NCBI GenBank assembly: GCA_035610365.1 | Contig: CM069432.1 | Coordinates: 73,660,520-73,724,519 of the forward strand | Direction of reading: 5' to 3' | Source of the DNA: Aquatica leii | Lineage: Eukaryota; Arthropoda; Insecta; Coleoptera; Lampyridae | DNA length: 64,000 nucleotides | Shown: in pieces, positions 24,064-36,906 of the stretch | Numbering within the stretch: position 1 is the first letter of the stretch | Layout: every line of letters begins with the position of its first letter | Position numbers and translations under genes: made by a program | Notes under the pieces: model-generated | Seen by the model: the letters and a program-made list of their open reading frames with translations, nothing else | Told to the model about the DNA's origin: nothing | The model's database searches: none

Positions 24064-25988
24064 TAGTGGTTCTTAAAGTGGTCCCCGGGATCATTCAAAA
24101 GGTAGACAATTAAAATTGATTTGGGAGTCTCTGAACAACGTCAGGGTGTCTGCGCAAGGATTAATATAAAATAAAAACATTATGGCACATTAATATGGAA
24201 GTTAAAATAAATAACAATGAATAAATTATTAGCGATTTTTACGTCTAAAATAAAATATAAATATCGTCGCGGTGAGTCAGACCTATCTATTCAAGTTTAT
24301 ACAGGAACGCAATAGAGCCGATACCTGCACCAATTAGTCTATAATATGAACGATAAAAATCGTGCACTTAATCAACAATTTAGTTCTGTGTTAACGTTAT
24401 GTGTAGTGCATACAACAAATTTTCTTAGTCTTTGACAAACAGAAGTATAATTTTATATTATTATTACGCAGATAGCATACTTCCTTACGTAAGTATATTT
24501 TAATAAAGTTGATATCTTTTTTTAAATTAAATTTATATAAGTAAAGTTATACTTTTGTTTAAGTTGATTAAAAAAATCATATATCACAGTCATAAGTACA
24601 GTAATCCTTTACCATTTATTAAGGATTTCCCTTTTATTATAACTTAAGAGAAGATTGTAAGTTTTTCTAAAACAGATATGTTTCTAAAGAATATATTCTT
24701 AATGAGTATGTAACAGAACTAAGACATATTGAGTTTTCTAATTTAATATAATACACCCTAAAAGTTATAGCTTACTATTTTATATTTTTTTGTGTTTTTG
24801 TCCGTTTTGACGTTTTTTTAAAAGCAATATAATTTGCCAAAAAAATTACTTTTCTGCAATAGGGCAGTAAAGTTAAAGTAAAATGTTGTAGAATTTTATA
24901 ACTAAAAGTTGGCAGTAATTCTCCTCCTTTTAATAGTTTTTGTGTCAAAATTATTTATTTTATAAGCTTGCTTAACTATTATACTACTCCAAATTGTCTT
25001 TAAAGACTTTTCTAATAACGAATACAAACTTGTTTTAATCTTATTGACAAAATCGACGATAAAAGTAACCGTAAACATTAACATTTCTAAAAAACTTAAA
25101 ATGTGCAGTTTGAAATATTTATATAAAGTAAGCTTGCATTATTTAATTTGAATTGTTTGGAATTTGGTTAAATACCTGCAGTAAGGAATTATATTGCTTT
25201 GTTAGTTGATTGACTATTGCGATTTTAACTTCTATCTTCTATGTATTTTTCGGCAACAGTGCTGTTTTTTTAACCAAGTAATATTAGTTCCCTGACTTAC
25301 TAATGCTTTGGTACTATCTCTGCAAAAGCAGTGCCCTGTATATAATAAAACATACTTATTGTAGACGTTCACTGAATTTTTAGTACACCAATTAACAGGA
25401 TCGTGGTTTCCGGTACCGATCTAAAGATTTTGTCGGTAACGAATTGATATCACATTTTGAGCAGTTTTTTTAATGCGTGGAGAAATATCTATTTTAAGAC
25501 AATACAAATAAGTAATACTTTTCAACAAGTTAATGAAATTGTAACAAATTAAATTATATTTACATAAACAATTAAAATTCAAAATTACTGATTTCGTCAT
25601 TATCAACTGGATTTAGTTATTAAAATAATATATTTTTTTAACATTTTTTTGCAAAAGTCGGCACAAAAAAAGTTGCTGATACTCGCAAAATAGCACTTTT
25701 CTATGAGTTGTTATTCACTAAATGTTTATAAACTAATACGAAAAATGAAACGTCATTTATTTATTTATCTTTTTTGTGTTTTAAAACAAAAGTCATATTT
25801 CCAATAAATACTTTTGCAACAAAATGTTTTGTACATATTTTATTTTTACGTCACTATTTACTGTTCAATACAACAAATTAATTTGTAGTTTTTTTATTAT
25901 GCATTTATGTAGTTGTTTAATCAAGGGCCGTGAGCAAGTTTTGACTATGAAAAGGGGTCCGTAAGCCAAAAAAGTTTTGGAACCACTG
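24064..25988. mobile_element. hAT-superfamily non-autonomous transposon
   Basis: The left end is TAGTGGTTCTTAAAGTGG, then TCCCC. The right end, read inward on the minus strand, is CAGTGGTTCCAAAAC... followed by GGACCCC. This is the CAGNGGTTC...GGNCCCC terminus known from hAT elements, and the insertion is flanked by the 8-bp duplication TTTTAAAT. The 1.9-kb interior has no transposase frame that I can recognise; small frames at 24902-25084 and 25421-25606 have no likeness. It splits LINE C. Confidence 0.85.
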
Positions 25989-25996
25989 TTTTAAAT
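25989..25996. repeat. hAT target-site duplication, right copy
   Basis: TTTTAAAT, identical to 24056-24063. Confidence 0.8.
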
Positions 25997-26475
25997 AAAT
26001 TAAAAAATACTAACGCTTTCTACAATTATTATAAAATACACGTTGATAATAAAGTATTACAAAATCCTTTGGAAATTGTAGAAAATTCTTATGACTACTT
26101 TATAGATAGTGTGCAATCTTTGTTAGTGCCAACTACAAATACCATATCATACATTTTTTAGCCTTAATCAACGACAAAAGTATATTTATTAAAAATGGCA
26201 TGCGATATCCTTAGTAAGTTAAAACTAAAACACTTGACAGGAATATGCAACATTCCAATACGATTGTTAGATTACCTCGTCATTGAGACAAAGTATTTTT
26301 CTAACTAACTTAAAAGTTGTTATTGTAGCCCATGCACAAAAAAACAATAAAAGTCAAATGTCGAACTACAGACCCGTTTTACACCTGAAGAATGGTTTTC
26401 TAACAATTATTTGGTTTTGAATACATGTTACATGCAAAAGTTGAAACAATGTCACTGCCTGAAATAAGGTAACAT
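25997..26475 (+). pseudogene. LINE C linker and N-terminal reverse transcriptase remnant
   Basis: Open pieces read KIHVDNKVLQNPLEIVENSY, then DYFIDSVQSLLVP, the linker that precedes LINE reverse transcriptases. Further decayed frames give DILSKLKLKHLTGICNIPI and a YRPV-like NYRP(V) block near 26365. The palm with its catalytic Asp pair is absent. Continuity with 23448-24055 across the hAT insertion supports one element. Confidence 0.6.
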
Positions 26476-26481
26476 AAACGA

Positions 26482-28374
26482 TGTTATGCCGCTGCTCAGT
26501 GGAGACGGGGTGGGTTATATTTTAAATCCGTGATTACTTGGAAACGAGATTGACAATAAAATCGAAATAAAAACTGAAAATCGGTTAGGGCGCCAATCAA
26601 GGTCACGATGATAATAGCTTCTGGACCCCTGATAACCAAGAAGCTCATCTGGTTAGTTACAACCCTTGGACTTAGTTGTCACTAGCTAGACTCTGAAATG
26701 TACTTCTTAAAAATTTACGTTCGCGGCGGCTGAATGAGTAAAAGCTCTTTACAGTTTAACAATTTAACATTTATTGAATTAATAAAATAAAAAAAATAGA
26801 AATCAAACAGACTTGAATAAAAAAAATGAAATAATAATAAACAGGACAAAAATTCACAAACTGAATATAAAAATTAGAATTTAAAAATAAATAAAGCGTT
26901 AACTTGTTTTTCAAAAACAAATAAAAATAAAATTCAAGGCCTTGTCCGCATAACTTAATCCGTAAATTTAACAAAAAAACAAATATCAAAAGAAATTAAA
27001 TAAACGTCCGAAACTTTGTTTTCGAACTCAACGTTAAAAAAAAGTTACATGTTACATTTTGTTACATTATCTTTCATGCATGAATACGGCTTACTTTTAC
27101 AAAACACAAAACAAAATTAATTAATTAAAGCGAAATTCACGCAAACTTAACACCTTCAAGTGTTCTTTGAAATATTTAAAATTAACCGTAAATAAGTCGG
27201 CTCAAATTCAAAGCTTTTAAATCATATCGATTGCGGTTCACTTTACGATAATATCAAATTAAATAAATACGTTGACTCAATTGTTTCTACCAGAAAATCT
27301 GCTGGACACAGCGGTTCCAGAAGCTTTTGAGTGTAGGCGATAAAGCGACCCCGGGACGGTCTAAGTGTTCTGTAGTCGATCGAGATTCGGTGGGATCCCC
27401 AAACAATGGAATAACGGCGAAAGATTTGTTTTAATATTGAATTGAAATTCGCACAAAAGTGAAGACTGGATTCTCAGCACAACACATCCTAAATAAATCC
27501 AACTCGAACGTGAGCTTTATTATGGATACCATGAAGTTTATTAAACCGTAAAATTACGAATTTGGAAAACCAATATTTCCACCACACCACTTAACTTTCA
27601 CGGTACCATTTAATTAACTTCTGCGGTACTGCATAACGGTAGGGTAAAGGCACCCCGAAAACTTGACTACATCACGGTACCCAGTATTCTTAATTGCAAC
27701 CAAAATATCTCCCTCAAAATCAAAATTTTACTCCTTATAACACCTCGTAATCCCACTTAATTTAATAAACTTGCGCTGTAAAATCTTTGTAAAAGATGGA
27801 ACACTAAACAAAGTAAATTAACAATGATGAAAAATATAGTCACCACATGCGTCTTGTCACGTACGCACCCGAAAAGAAAGGAAATGTTCTCACGAAAACT
27901 GCTTACTTAGTTAAATTATCAGATGATCCAAATCGCGCTCGTAAGTGAGTTCAACATAAACAAACGTAGATACTAAGAAAAATTGATCAAATTACATTCC
28001 AAAAAGGAAGTCATAAATTAGATAGTTGTTATTCCATTGAAATAACCAGAAACAAAACACTAAATCATAATCAAGACCACGTACTTTTATGCGTTTAAAA
28101 AAAACCAATAATAATTGTGAAATAACTATTAAATACAAATCAACTTAAACGTAATAAAATAACGAGTAAAACGTTTTCGATGCTTACACAGAACTAATCA
28201 ATCTCTAAATAAAAGAAAATTCAGCCAAATAAATCTGAAGACGGCGTCTTTCACAAAAGATTCACGACCAAATTTCAACGCCGGTTACATACAACGAAGA
28301 CAAATTTCTTGATATTTGAACTACGTTAAAAAAACAATCAATAATACGCTGTCAAAACAATAAATACTACTGTT
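26482..28374. mobile_element. Probable 1.9-kb insertion in LINE C (unknown family)
   Basis: The segment is less AT-rich than its surroundings, especially 26480-26740 and 27290-27420, and is bracketed by AAACGA (26476-26481 and 28375-28380). It starts TGTTATGCCGC. It has no coding frame; 26771-26989 is a chance frame. LTR-type ends (TG...CA) are not present at the right side, so a solo LTR is only one option. LINE C does not rejoin perfectly across it, so the duplication could be chance. Confidence 0.4.
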
Positions 28375-28380
28375 AAACGA

Positions 28381-29045
28381 CAATACTTCTCAAGTTTTCT
28401 AAGAATTCAAATAAGTGATATGTTCACATGGAGCGAGTCTTGTGACAAAATTACGAAAAACCTAAACAGCAAAACTTATCTGTTTAGAAACCTAATGGGT
28501 GTTTTAGACAATAATATTCGATTAACTTTGTACTATTCTGAAACAGAATTAAGACTAAAATACGGTCTTTACTATAGGGTGTATCGTCATATGCAGAACG
28601 TGTTTTGTTAGCACAAAAACATAGCAAGAGCGCATTTAAAAACACCATGCAGACCTTTATTTAAACAGCTACAAATATTAACAGTTGCTAACTATACATT
28701 ATATGTCCACAAAATAAAAACATTGATTCCTAGAATCATAGGTATAACACAAGATCAAACAATTCAATTATCAAGGCACACTTTTCATCTATCTAGTACA
28801 TCCCTGTACATAATGGGTGTAAAAATATATAATCAAATCCTAGAAAGCGTTATGAACTTACTAAGACACATGTTTCAAAAACAGTTAAAAAGTATTTTGA
28901 ATAATAATCTTTTATATAATGTGATCGAATTTTAATTTTATTGAAATTTAAGTATATAATAACTGTATATCTTTGACTTTGGGTCTAGAGCATTAGTTGC
29001 TATGTTTGATAAATTAATAAATATTTTATTATTATTAAATATGTA
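28381..29045 (+). pseudogene. LINE C C-terminal remnant and 3' end
   Basis: Frames 28390-28611 and 28723-28935 read ISDMFTWSESCDKITKNLNS, TLYYSETELRLKYGLYY, then LSRHTFHLSSTSLYIMGVKI and ILNNNLLYNVIEF. The first is the post-palm region of Jockey-type reverse transcriptases (W..H...I..KL....Y..R.L). The 3' region ends in ATTTTATTATTATTAAAT, a short (ATT)-type tail like LINE A. Stops and frame breaks make it non-functional. Confidence 0.65.
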
Positions 29046-30365
29046 TACTTGTAACAAAACATATAATAAATGTAAGTAGGTTAAATTGTTTTACAGTTTA
29101 AATGTTTAACATTATTTAGAATTTGCTGTCAAACATTGTAATAACATTTTTGTGGTTATCAATTATTTAATATAAAATACAACAAACTTCTCTAAGTTAA
29201 AATTTTATTATATGATTGTTTTAAAATTGCATTTTATGCTGATTTTGTATTAAAAACAAAAAGGATAAAACACATCTTAATTGTCATTAAAATTTTGTTT
29301 CTTTAAATAACAATTTGACACGGTTTGTATAAGTAACATAAGCATAAATAGGAACTTCATGTAACCTGCCAAACGTTTATCCTTGGCCTGTAAAACCTAC
29401 ACCCCAAAGTCGCAGACGTCATCTTATTTCAGTTTAAATAATGTTTAATAAAGTAACGGATTTACTTTTTATTCTGTCATAAAAATTTCGGTTACGAAGA
29501 TTTAAACGGAACAATTACCGTTTCTTTTGCAAGCTCAGCGTTTACTTAACCAACTTGTAAAATTGTTTCAATAGAGAGAATGTATGTAAGTAAAGTATTC
29601 ATCTTCAGTTAAATTGTTAATTCTACCCATTTACATGGTACTACTTACAATTGAAACAAAACGGATTATTGCGCAATAAACCTGTACTTATTGGTATATA
29701 TTATTCCTATAAATTTTAATTAAACTTTCATTTTATTATGTTGTATGTTAAAAAAAAGTTTATAAGTGAAATCATTAAACCAACGGTTTTTAGTTTAATT
29801 TTCAGAAACTTAATAAATTTAAATAAATTAATATTTAAATAAACGAAGTTTTATTAAAAACGTTAAATAATATACGTGTGTAAAGCATACTTTATTATTT
29901 AATTAAACTGTAGTTAAAGATACTTATTATATTTGTACTATAAATTAAACGTGTTTTATCTAAAAATTCAAATTATTCTTTATTGTTTTAAGGCTGTTTT
30001 AACTTAAGTACAATATTAAAAAGTAAATGTTTTACTATATTAACCTTAAATATTTTACTTTATTATTGTATTGTATTATGTATTAAATTTGTGTTTTTGT
30101 TTCTATTGTACTTTGTTTTTACTGTTACGAAAAATTCATTTTACACATTTCATACTTTTTTTTGTATATATGATACATTATTTGGTTTCTACTGTTATTG
30201 CAGCTTTCTAGTTAACATCGACTTGTATTTCTAACAATGCACCGATCTACCGTTTTATGTCAATTCTGAAAGATGAGATCGCGAGAGAAATGGTTCAAAA
30301 AAATACACTTTAAAAATTTGCTAAACCTGTAAAGTTAAAGTTTATATAGATTTTAAACTTGTGAA
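29046..30365. other. AT-rich stretch, no gene
   Basis: No open frame or repeat of note. Confidence 0.5.
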
Positions 30366-30437
30366 TTGACCGAGATTTGAATTCAGGTCTTTCGACGTAA
30401 CAAGCGTGTCTTTTACCTAGAACACTACGACAGCTGC
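30366..30437 (-). repeat. tRNA-like sequence (pseudo-tRNA or tRNA-derived SINE head)
   Basis: The minus strand has a box A-like GTAGTGTTCTAGG, a region ACACGCTTGTTACGTCG that could be an anticodon arm, and a box B-like GAATTCAAATC at the right spacing. Acceptor and D stems do not pair well, so it is not a functional tRNA. Confidence 0.4.
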
Positions 30438-33400
30438 TGTTAACCTTAATATAAACTGATTTAACTATTAAAAAAAGAAATTTTTTTGAATTATTAAATA
30501 CATCTGTATTTTACAATTTTAAGTTAAAAACAATTAAATCTTAATACAGTTTATTACTTATTTGGATTAATTTCAGAAACAAATGTAAAAGTATTTAAAG
30601 TATGCTTTTATTCTTAAAAATTCAGAAAAACACATTCTTAGTCATAAAAATAAAATTAGTTAGGAGTTTGACATTTTAAATAGTAACTGGTGTGTATTTT
30701 GTGTTTAATCATTTTATTAACCTAATTACTACATTAAAATCATTTTTTTCTGTAAAAATGACTTAAGTGCATCAACACATAGTTTTATTTAATTGTAAAA
30801 TATCTTAGTCAATGTTTATTGATTAATGTACTGCATTTATTATTAAATTAATTACAAAATGTTAGTTTTTGTTGTATTAAATTTAATAAGCTGATATTTT
30901 TTTAAGTAAAAAAGTACATTTTTGTTTGTTTTGTTTAACATTCAAACGTTTTATAAAATTGTTTTTAAAATATTTTTTTGCGTTTCAATTAAAAGTAATG
31001 AAACGCTTACGGTGTAGCTTAAAGCATTTATAAGTATCTTTTAAGTTTTTACGTTTTTTAATTGAATTAAATTCTTGTTTATCTACATTAAATTATTTGC
31101 AATATATTATTTTGTCTTATAAATTATATATTACTGATAACTAATTAACACATTTGTTCAATACTATACCGCAATTTTGCTGTTTTTTCATTTGAATATT
31201 CTTACTGTCAAATTAGTAAGCGTGATTTTGTACTAATATTATAAGGTATTTATTAAGTAGCATATCTTTTTCTATCAGATAAAGAGTGAGATTAATGTAG
31301 ACTTTGTTTAATCTAATGTTTCAGTAAATGTTTAAACTAAAAATAAAATATCAAATTTTAGTTTGTCTTGGTTGACTATTCTTTTATCTGCAATTCTCAA
31401 TTCATTAAAATTTTAATTGAAATTATACCACAAAACTGAATCTATCAAAATTTGACATTTTATTACGATCTATTCAAACATCATTGTTTAAATTAAGTAA
31501 ACTGACCGATACGTTTTTACGGTGTTATAAGTTGAAGCTATAAGTTAAAATTCAAATTTAAAATATTCTGTGTATTATTTAAAATTTTTTACAGGTTTAC
31601 GTTTTTTCTGTTAGTAATTGTTTGTTGTCTTTATCCATAAATATTAATTTTTAGTTTAACTACTTTAAAAAGTTAGAAAAACGTTAACATGGTTTAAAAT
31701 TTACTATTTTTTAAATAATGGCTCACTAATAAACCAAAAAGAAGATACCGACACATATTTTACAAGTTAAAATATTACTGTTTTAAATATCATTATATAG
31801 TGTTTTAAAGAGTGTGCAATAAAACGTTAAAATTTCTGCATATGTGTATAAAGCCTATTTTAGACGATACTACTTTTTTAAACATTTACTTTCTACGACT
31901 ACTGTTGCTGGTTTATGCAAAACTTGTTTTAGCTGCCTACATACAGCGCATCAAAATAAACAAAGCCAAAGATGTTAACGAACTTTAAAAATGTTTAGTT
32001 GTAAAAGTTTTGTCTAATCACAACCAGAACTACCGTCCATATGCAAAATTTGTTTGCTGACATAATTTTTCTATTATTTTGCTTTAAATTCATTTTTATT
32101 AACTTAGCGTTTATTAAAAAGTTTTTGTTTTTTTAGTTGTATTGTACGCCTTTGTTTTGGTCGACTAGCATTAGCGTTTCTTGTTAAAAACAGACTAGTT
32201 TCTCAAAGTCTTCGAAATATACTTCCTCTAGGTTGTTTTTGCTATATAAAACGTATGTCATACTCGTTTGCGGCCGCGTTAGCATTTCCATTATAGAAAC
32301 CGTACGTCAGATAGACTGCCTCCAAACAGTTACTGGACACTTTTAAAAGTGACGTTGTTAATTTGACAACATGAGCATTGTAGACATTAGTTTTAGCATT
32401 ATTACGAGGATATTAACTATTCTTTATCAGCAGTCCCCAAGCGTTTAAAAAACATGTTTCTTATTAAAATATGTATCTAAATTATACCCTAAAGTTTTAA
32501 AATTGGATTAAATTAAAGTCATTATTCGATTTTTGGCAGTGTACATATCGGCATATTCATTGAATGTAAAAACCATTATTAGTGAATAAAACAATAACAA
32601 CAGACTCAAATTAATTGAAATCTATTGAAATTGCATTATTTAATGGAAAGTTTGTTTTGCAACATTACCAAATAGATTTTTCGTAAAAAATACGTTTATA
32701 AAGGAATCTTAAAAACAAATAGTCAAAAAAAAAATCGTTAACAAAACAATAATGTCAAAATTCTTTAATTATCTTTAATTTCAGTTATCTTTACCAACAG
32801 ATATCGTAACTAAAATTTATAGATCAAAAGTCCGTACTTCGAGAACTTCTTGAAGACGTATGAAGCATGATGCAACATTTTACTATCAAAATTTTTGATT
32901 GAACAAAGAATTTCGCCAAGTTTAGCTTGTTCGTCAATTTATACACACCGTGCAGAAGTAGAGAAGCAACTAAAACTGGTTTTGACAATTGTGACCTAAA
33001 TATTTAGAAAAGAAGTGTTTTTAAAGTTTGCACAATTAGTAAAAAGTTTAATTTCATTTAGTAAAAAAAAATTAACTACAAGTAGAGAATAATAATAAAT
33101 AACAAATAGCTACATTACCATTATTCAAACAATTCAATTATATAAAAAAACACATACACACATTTGATACGTTTGCGACTTTGTCATTGTTGAATTTTGT
33201 TGAGTAAAAAAATATCAAATTAAATACCACTATAAATAACATCAAGTGTTCTCAGTGTAGAAGGTTAGTGAAAAATGTATTTATTGATATAAGAATCAAT
33301 ACTGTCAGAATGTCAATTATTCTTGATTGAGAAAATGTAGCAACGTTATAAATAAGTGATTTTGGAAATGTTTTATTTTAGTAATTTAGTATTTGCTAAA

Positions 33401-34157
33401 TGTGTAACACAATTTATTAATACAATGAAAACTGAAAATGTTTCTTTGAGGTAATCTCAAAATTGAAAAATTTCACTAAATGTTGGTAACGTTTGTTATC
33501 AATTTTTTTGTTTCAATGAGTTTTGTTGATAACAACACGTCACCATGGCTAGCTAAAATGTCGGTGAGTGAGTGTGGTTGAGAATACTATAATCAAAGAT
33601 TTAAAAATTTGCCATTCTGTTATACCAGAAAAATCTTTGGCTCAAATACACCAGTTGTACATACGAACCAACTGTCCAAGTTAGATAAAAGCAAACACTC
33701 ATCACCGAGAGAACAAACAACTTTGTTATATATATTTTTTTAAACAATAACATGATAACACTTTTTGTTATCAAAAATATACAAGTAATAAACCAAAATA
33801 ATACATAAGGTAAAAGTTTGATTAGTCATTAACACTTACATGCAGTCGCAAACAAAACTTTAGTTCTTGTCTAACAAGATGTAATCATAAATTTATTACA
33901 AAACAAAATACATTTCCTTAGTTTTTTAGTGCAGTAGCTTCTAACTGCACTCAAACTGAGGTACGGTTTGGGGTGCGTGACAAAACTATTGATTCCTTGT
34001 GTAATAAGATTAAATGTTACTCACCTTATAAAATGCCAAACACACTGTACATAATCCATAAAAATGCACTCTGCTGCGACACAAAGTAAAACCAACTGAA
34101 TGTACGCATGGAGTCACATGCGTCAATAAACATGCATTAAACACAGCGCAATTGTGA
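30438..34157. other. AT-rich stretch, no gene
   Basis: About 3.7 kb with no supported coding, RNA or repeat feature. A weak inverted pair around 33560 and 33700 was judged too short to call. Confidence 0.5.
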
Positions 34158-34577
34158 TGTAACGAAACGGCAGAGGTAGCCGTAATTGTTTTTAAAATTG
34201 TATATACATTTGTATCAAATACGCGTGAGTTTTGGACTCTCGGCTGCGGACCGCTTCCACCGCTTCAAAGCGCGCGACGTTGCCTTGCTTAATATTATTC
34301 AACCGGAACGGAACACAAAGTAAAAGCTGCCGTCAACGCTGAAAACTGCTTTTCTCTGCCGCGACTCGTTCCTGGTAGTAACTCTGTCTCTTACAACCTA
34401 ATCTAGTGTTTTATTATAATAATTTATTTGTTATACAAAGAGAATGAAACTACCTCAACTGTACAAATTTATTGTAACAAATACAGTTTAGTGTGTAGAA
34501 TAAAACTTATGTTAAATGTGTTTGAATTAATAACGCTTTAAATCTAACGCCGAGACTAAGGTACCAAGGTTGTTACA
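34158..34577 (+). repeat. 5' LTR of a retrotransposon (420 bp)
   Basis: It starts TGTAAC and ends GTTACA, a perfect 6-bp inverted terminus, and is directly followed by a primer-binding-site-like TGGCACCCGAGCAAGGAC and a gag frame. It is GC-richer than the flanks. No second LTR is in the window. Confidence 0.65.
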
Positions 34578-34579
34578 TT

Positions 34580-35538
34580 TTGGCACCCGAGCAAGGACAA
34601 CTTGACCAAGACCCAAAAGTATTAATTATTAATTTTGATTTAAGCATTTTGGTTGGCACCCAGATACCATGTCCAAAACTACAAGACGTATGGTCCAAGT
34701 GGATGAGAATCATTCAAAATGAAGAGTTGACGCACCAGATAAAACTACATAAATTAAATACATCCGGTGACGTGATGGAATGGAAACTACGTTTGCTGCA
34801 TTTTCTCCAAACCGGAGACTGTCAATCCGTTACGTTAAACTGGCCTAAAATCCGTAATACTTCCGGGCCGTTTTCACCAAACCCGTTAACCGCACCCGTG
34901 ACCTGCAGTGGTAATAAAACTACACAATTGTGTGAGAACATTCGCAAATTGGGAATCCAGTTCATTGGTAACACCGACCCTATTTCATTGCTCGAAAGCA
35001 TTGAAGAGTTGCAAAATTTGTATCGAATTCAAGACGCAATGCTTCTGCAAGCTCTTCCAGTTTTGTTAAATGACGATTTACTTTTCTAGTACCGGAATAA
35101 CAAGCATGATTGGGAAACATGGAGTAACTTTGTAAGTAGTTTTCAACGTCATTTTGTAGGACCGCGATGCCGTTACAATTTGGAATCATGATACGAAACC
35201 GTTTGCAAAGAAATGGAGAAAAAACTGATGACATTAACGCAATAGAAACGCTTATGCGGCGTCATGGACAGTTTTGCCCGGAAACCCAACACCAAAAAAT
35301 ATATGAGAATTTGCAGTGTTCATTCAAACTGTATATAAAACGTATTGACTTCACTAACCTGCAAGAATTAAAAACGTTAGCTTGCGACTACAAAGGTATA
35401 ATCCGTCAAAAACCTGCCAAAAGCAAGACTTCGAGTTACATGTCAATGACGATAATGCCGTTAGAAATACCAGTGGTATCTGTTGTACAAAATTCCCAAT
35501 TCCTTCTCAGGTTCGTATCGTTTAACGTAAAAAAATAA
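34580..35538 (+). pseudogene. LTR-retrotransposon gag remnant
   Basis: The frame 34580-35089 has no ATG start (it opens with TTG in the primer site) and reads LQDVWSKWMRIIQNEELTHQ, RLLHFLQTGD and IEELQNLYRIQDAMLLQALP, where it hits a stop. Shifted frames continue with YRNKHDWETWSNFVSSFQRHF, the W..W..F...F..HF core of Ty3/Gypsy-type gag capsid domains. Frame 35167-35538 adds LQCSFKLYIKRIDFTNLQEL. There is no zinc knuckle, protease or reverse transcriptase downstream. It is a truncated element with at least two frame breaks. Assignment to a Gypsy-type lineage is by the capsid motif only. Confidence 0.65.
34581..34598 (+). promoter_or_regulatory. Primer-binding site of the LTR retrotransposon
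   Basis: TGGCACCCGAGCAAGGAC begins 3 bp after the LTR end. The TGGCNCCCGA(A/G)CA form is usual for tRNA-primed LTR elements. The exact tRNA was not identified. Confidence 0.55.
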
Positions 35539-35869
35539 TATACTTTTTTGTATCCACGCTTAGGTGTCGATGGTTACACAGGAAATCCTCCTTTTTCTTA
35601 TTTGCATAAATGACTTTTTTCAAAAAAATCATAAGAGTGGTGGGAACAACACAAATCTCACAAAAAATCTCATAATTTAAATGAATTGTAATTATTTAAA
35701 TGTAGACAACAATTTTCAATGCACAGTTAAGTGAACTTTTCAAATTATTTCTGAATATACATAAATAAATTGTTACAAACTGGCAAAAGTACTGTAATAT
35801 TACACTCAATGCTTTGAGGTGTGTAAGCTTACATTTGACGATTTGAATCTTAAGCACCTTTACCACACG
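35539..35869. other. Non-coding stretch between gag remnant and R1
   Basis: Possibly decayed retrotransposon sequence; nothing readable. Confidence 0.4.
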
Positions 35870-36906
35870 ACTTTCCTGTAAGAAATGATGAAGAAAAGTA
35901 TTTTTATAAGGTTATGTTGTCATAAAACCACTTTGAAGTGATATGTTTGTATTAAAAACGATTAGTAAATCGCCAATTAACCAGACTTTTGTGCAACCGG
36001 CTATTAATTTTTTCTAAAAAAAAAATCGTCGCAGGCAGAATTCGAACCTAGATTATATAATGGAAATCACTTTAAATTATAAATTAAATATCTGAATAAA
36101 CTGTTAATGTTAGAAAAAAATTTATTTGAATAAATTGTTAGAAAGAATTATCTTTATAAGAAACTGTAAAAATAATTCGAATAATTTACATTCGTACAAA
36201 ATGGCGGATACACCTAATTCCGGTATCTTTATCAGATCTATCTTTTGATAAAACCGAGAGAATATGAAAATCCAGTTCTATACCAAATTTTAAGTTACTA
36301 GGACTTTTGGTTCGAGAGTTATCGTGGGTACATCGTTACACACAGACAGTTACACACAGACAGACACACACAGACACCCAAATTTTTTTTGTCAAATATA
36401 ATTTTTTCTAACTTAGGAGACCTTGAAACGTAAACTTATGCAAAAAAAAATTTTTTTAAATCGTCGCAGGCAGGATTCGAACTTAGATTATATATTAATA
36501 TTTACTTTAAATTGTAAATTAAATATCTAATAAACTGTTAATTATACAAAAAAAATTTATTTGAATAAATTGTTAGGAAGTATTGTCTCGATAAGAAACT
36601 ATAAAAATAATTCGAATAATTTACATTCGTACAAAATTATAATAGAAAAACTGTTAAAAATGGCGGATACACCCACTTCCGGTTTTTCTATCAGACCCAT
36701 CTTTCGATAAACCGAGAAAATATAAAAAGCCAGTTCCATACCAAATTTCAAGTTACTAGGACTTTTGGTTCGAGAGTTATCGTGGCTACAACGTTACACA
36801 CAGACACACACACACAGACACCCAAATTTTTTTTGTCAAAAATACGTTTTTCTGATTCAGGAGACCTTGAAACATGAAAATCACTATACTTTTCTTATAG
36901 GAAAGT
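35870..36906 (+). mobile_element. Dispersed repeat R1, locus 1 (TIR ends, two tandem internal units)
   Basis: The ends ACTTTCCTGTAAGAAA (35870) and, inverted, ACTTTCCTATAAGAAAAG (to 36906) pair. Between them two direct copies of a unit of about 410 bp (roughly 36015-36440 and 36450-36890) share TCGTCGCAGGCAG, ATGGCGGATACACC, AAGTTACTAGGACTTTTGG and a CACACAGACACCC run. The same arrangement recurs at 59.05-61.4 kb, so R1 is a family. A GGTTCGAAT box B-like motif on the minus strand of each unit hints at a tRNA-derived part. It is non-coding and abuts and truncates the Myb/SANT-like gene. Confidence 0.7.

Noticed and set aside
27290..27420. GC-richer segment considered as a tRNA or rRNA piece
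   Set aside because: No cloverleaf and no rRNA core sequence recognised.
33550..33720. Weak inverted pair (TCGGTGAGTGAGTGT against ACACTCATCACCGA) with TTGATAACA words outside
   Set aside because: Imperfect, short, and the flanking words do not line up as one terminal repeat.
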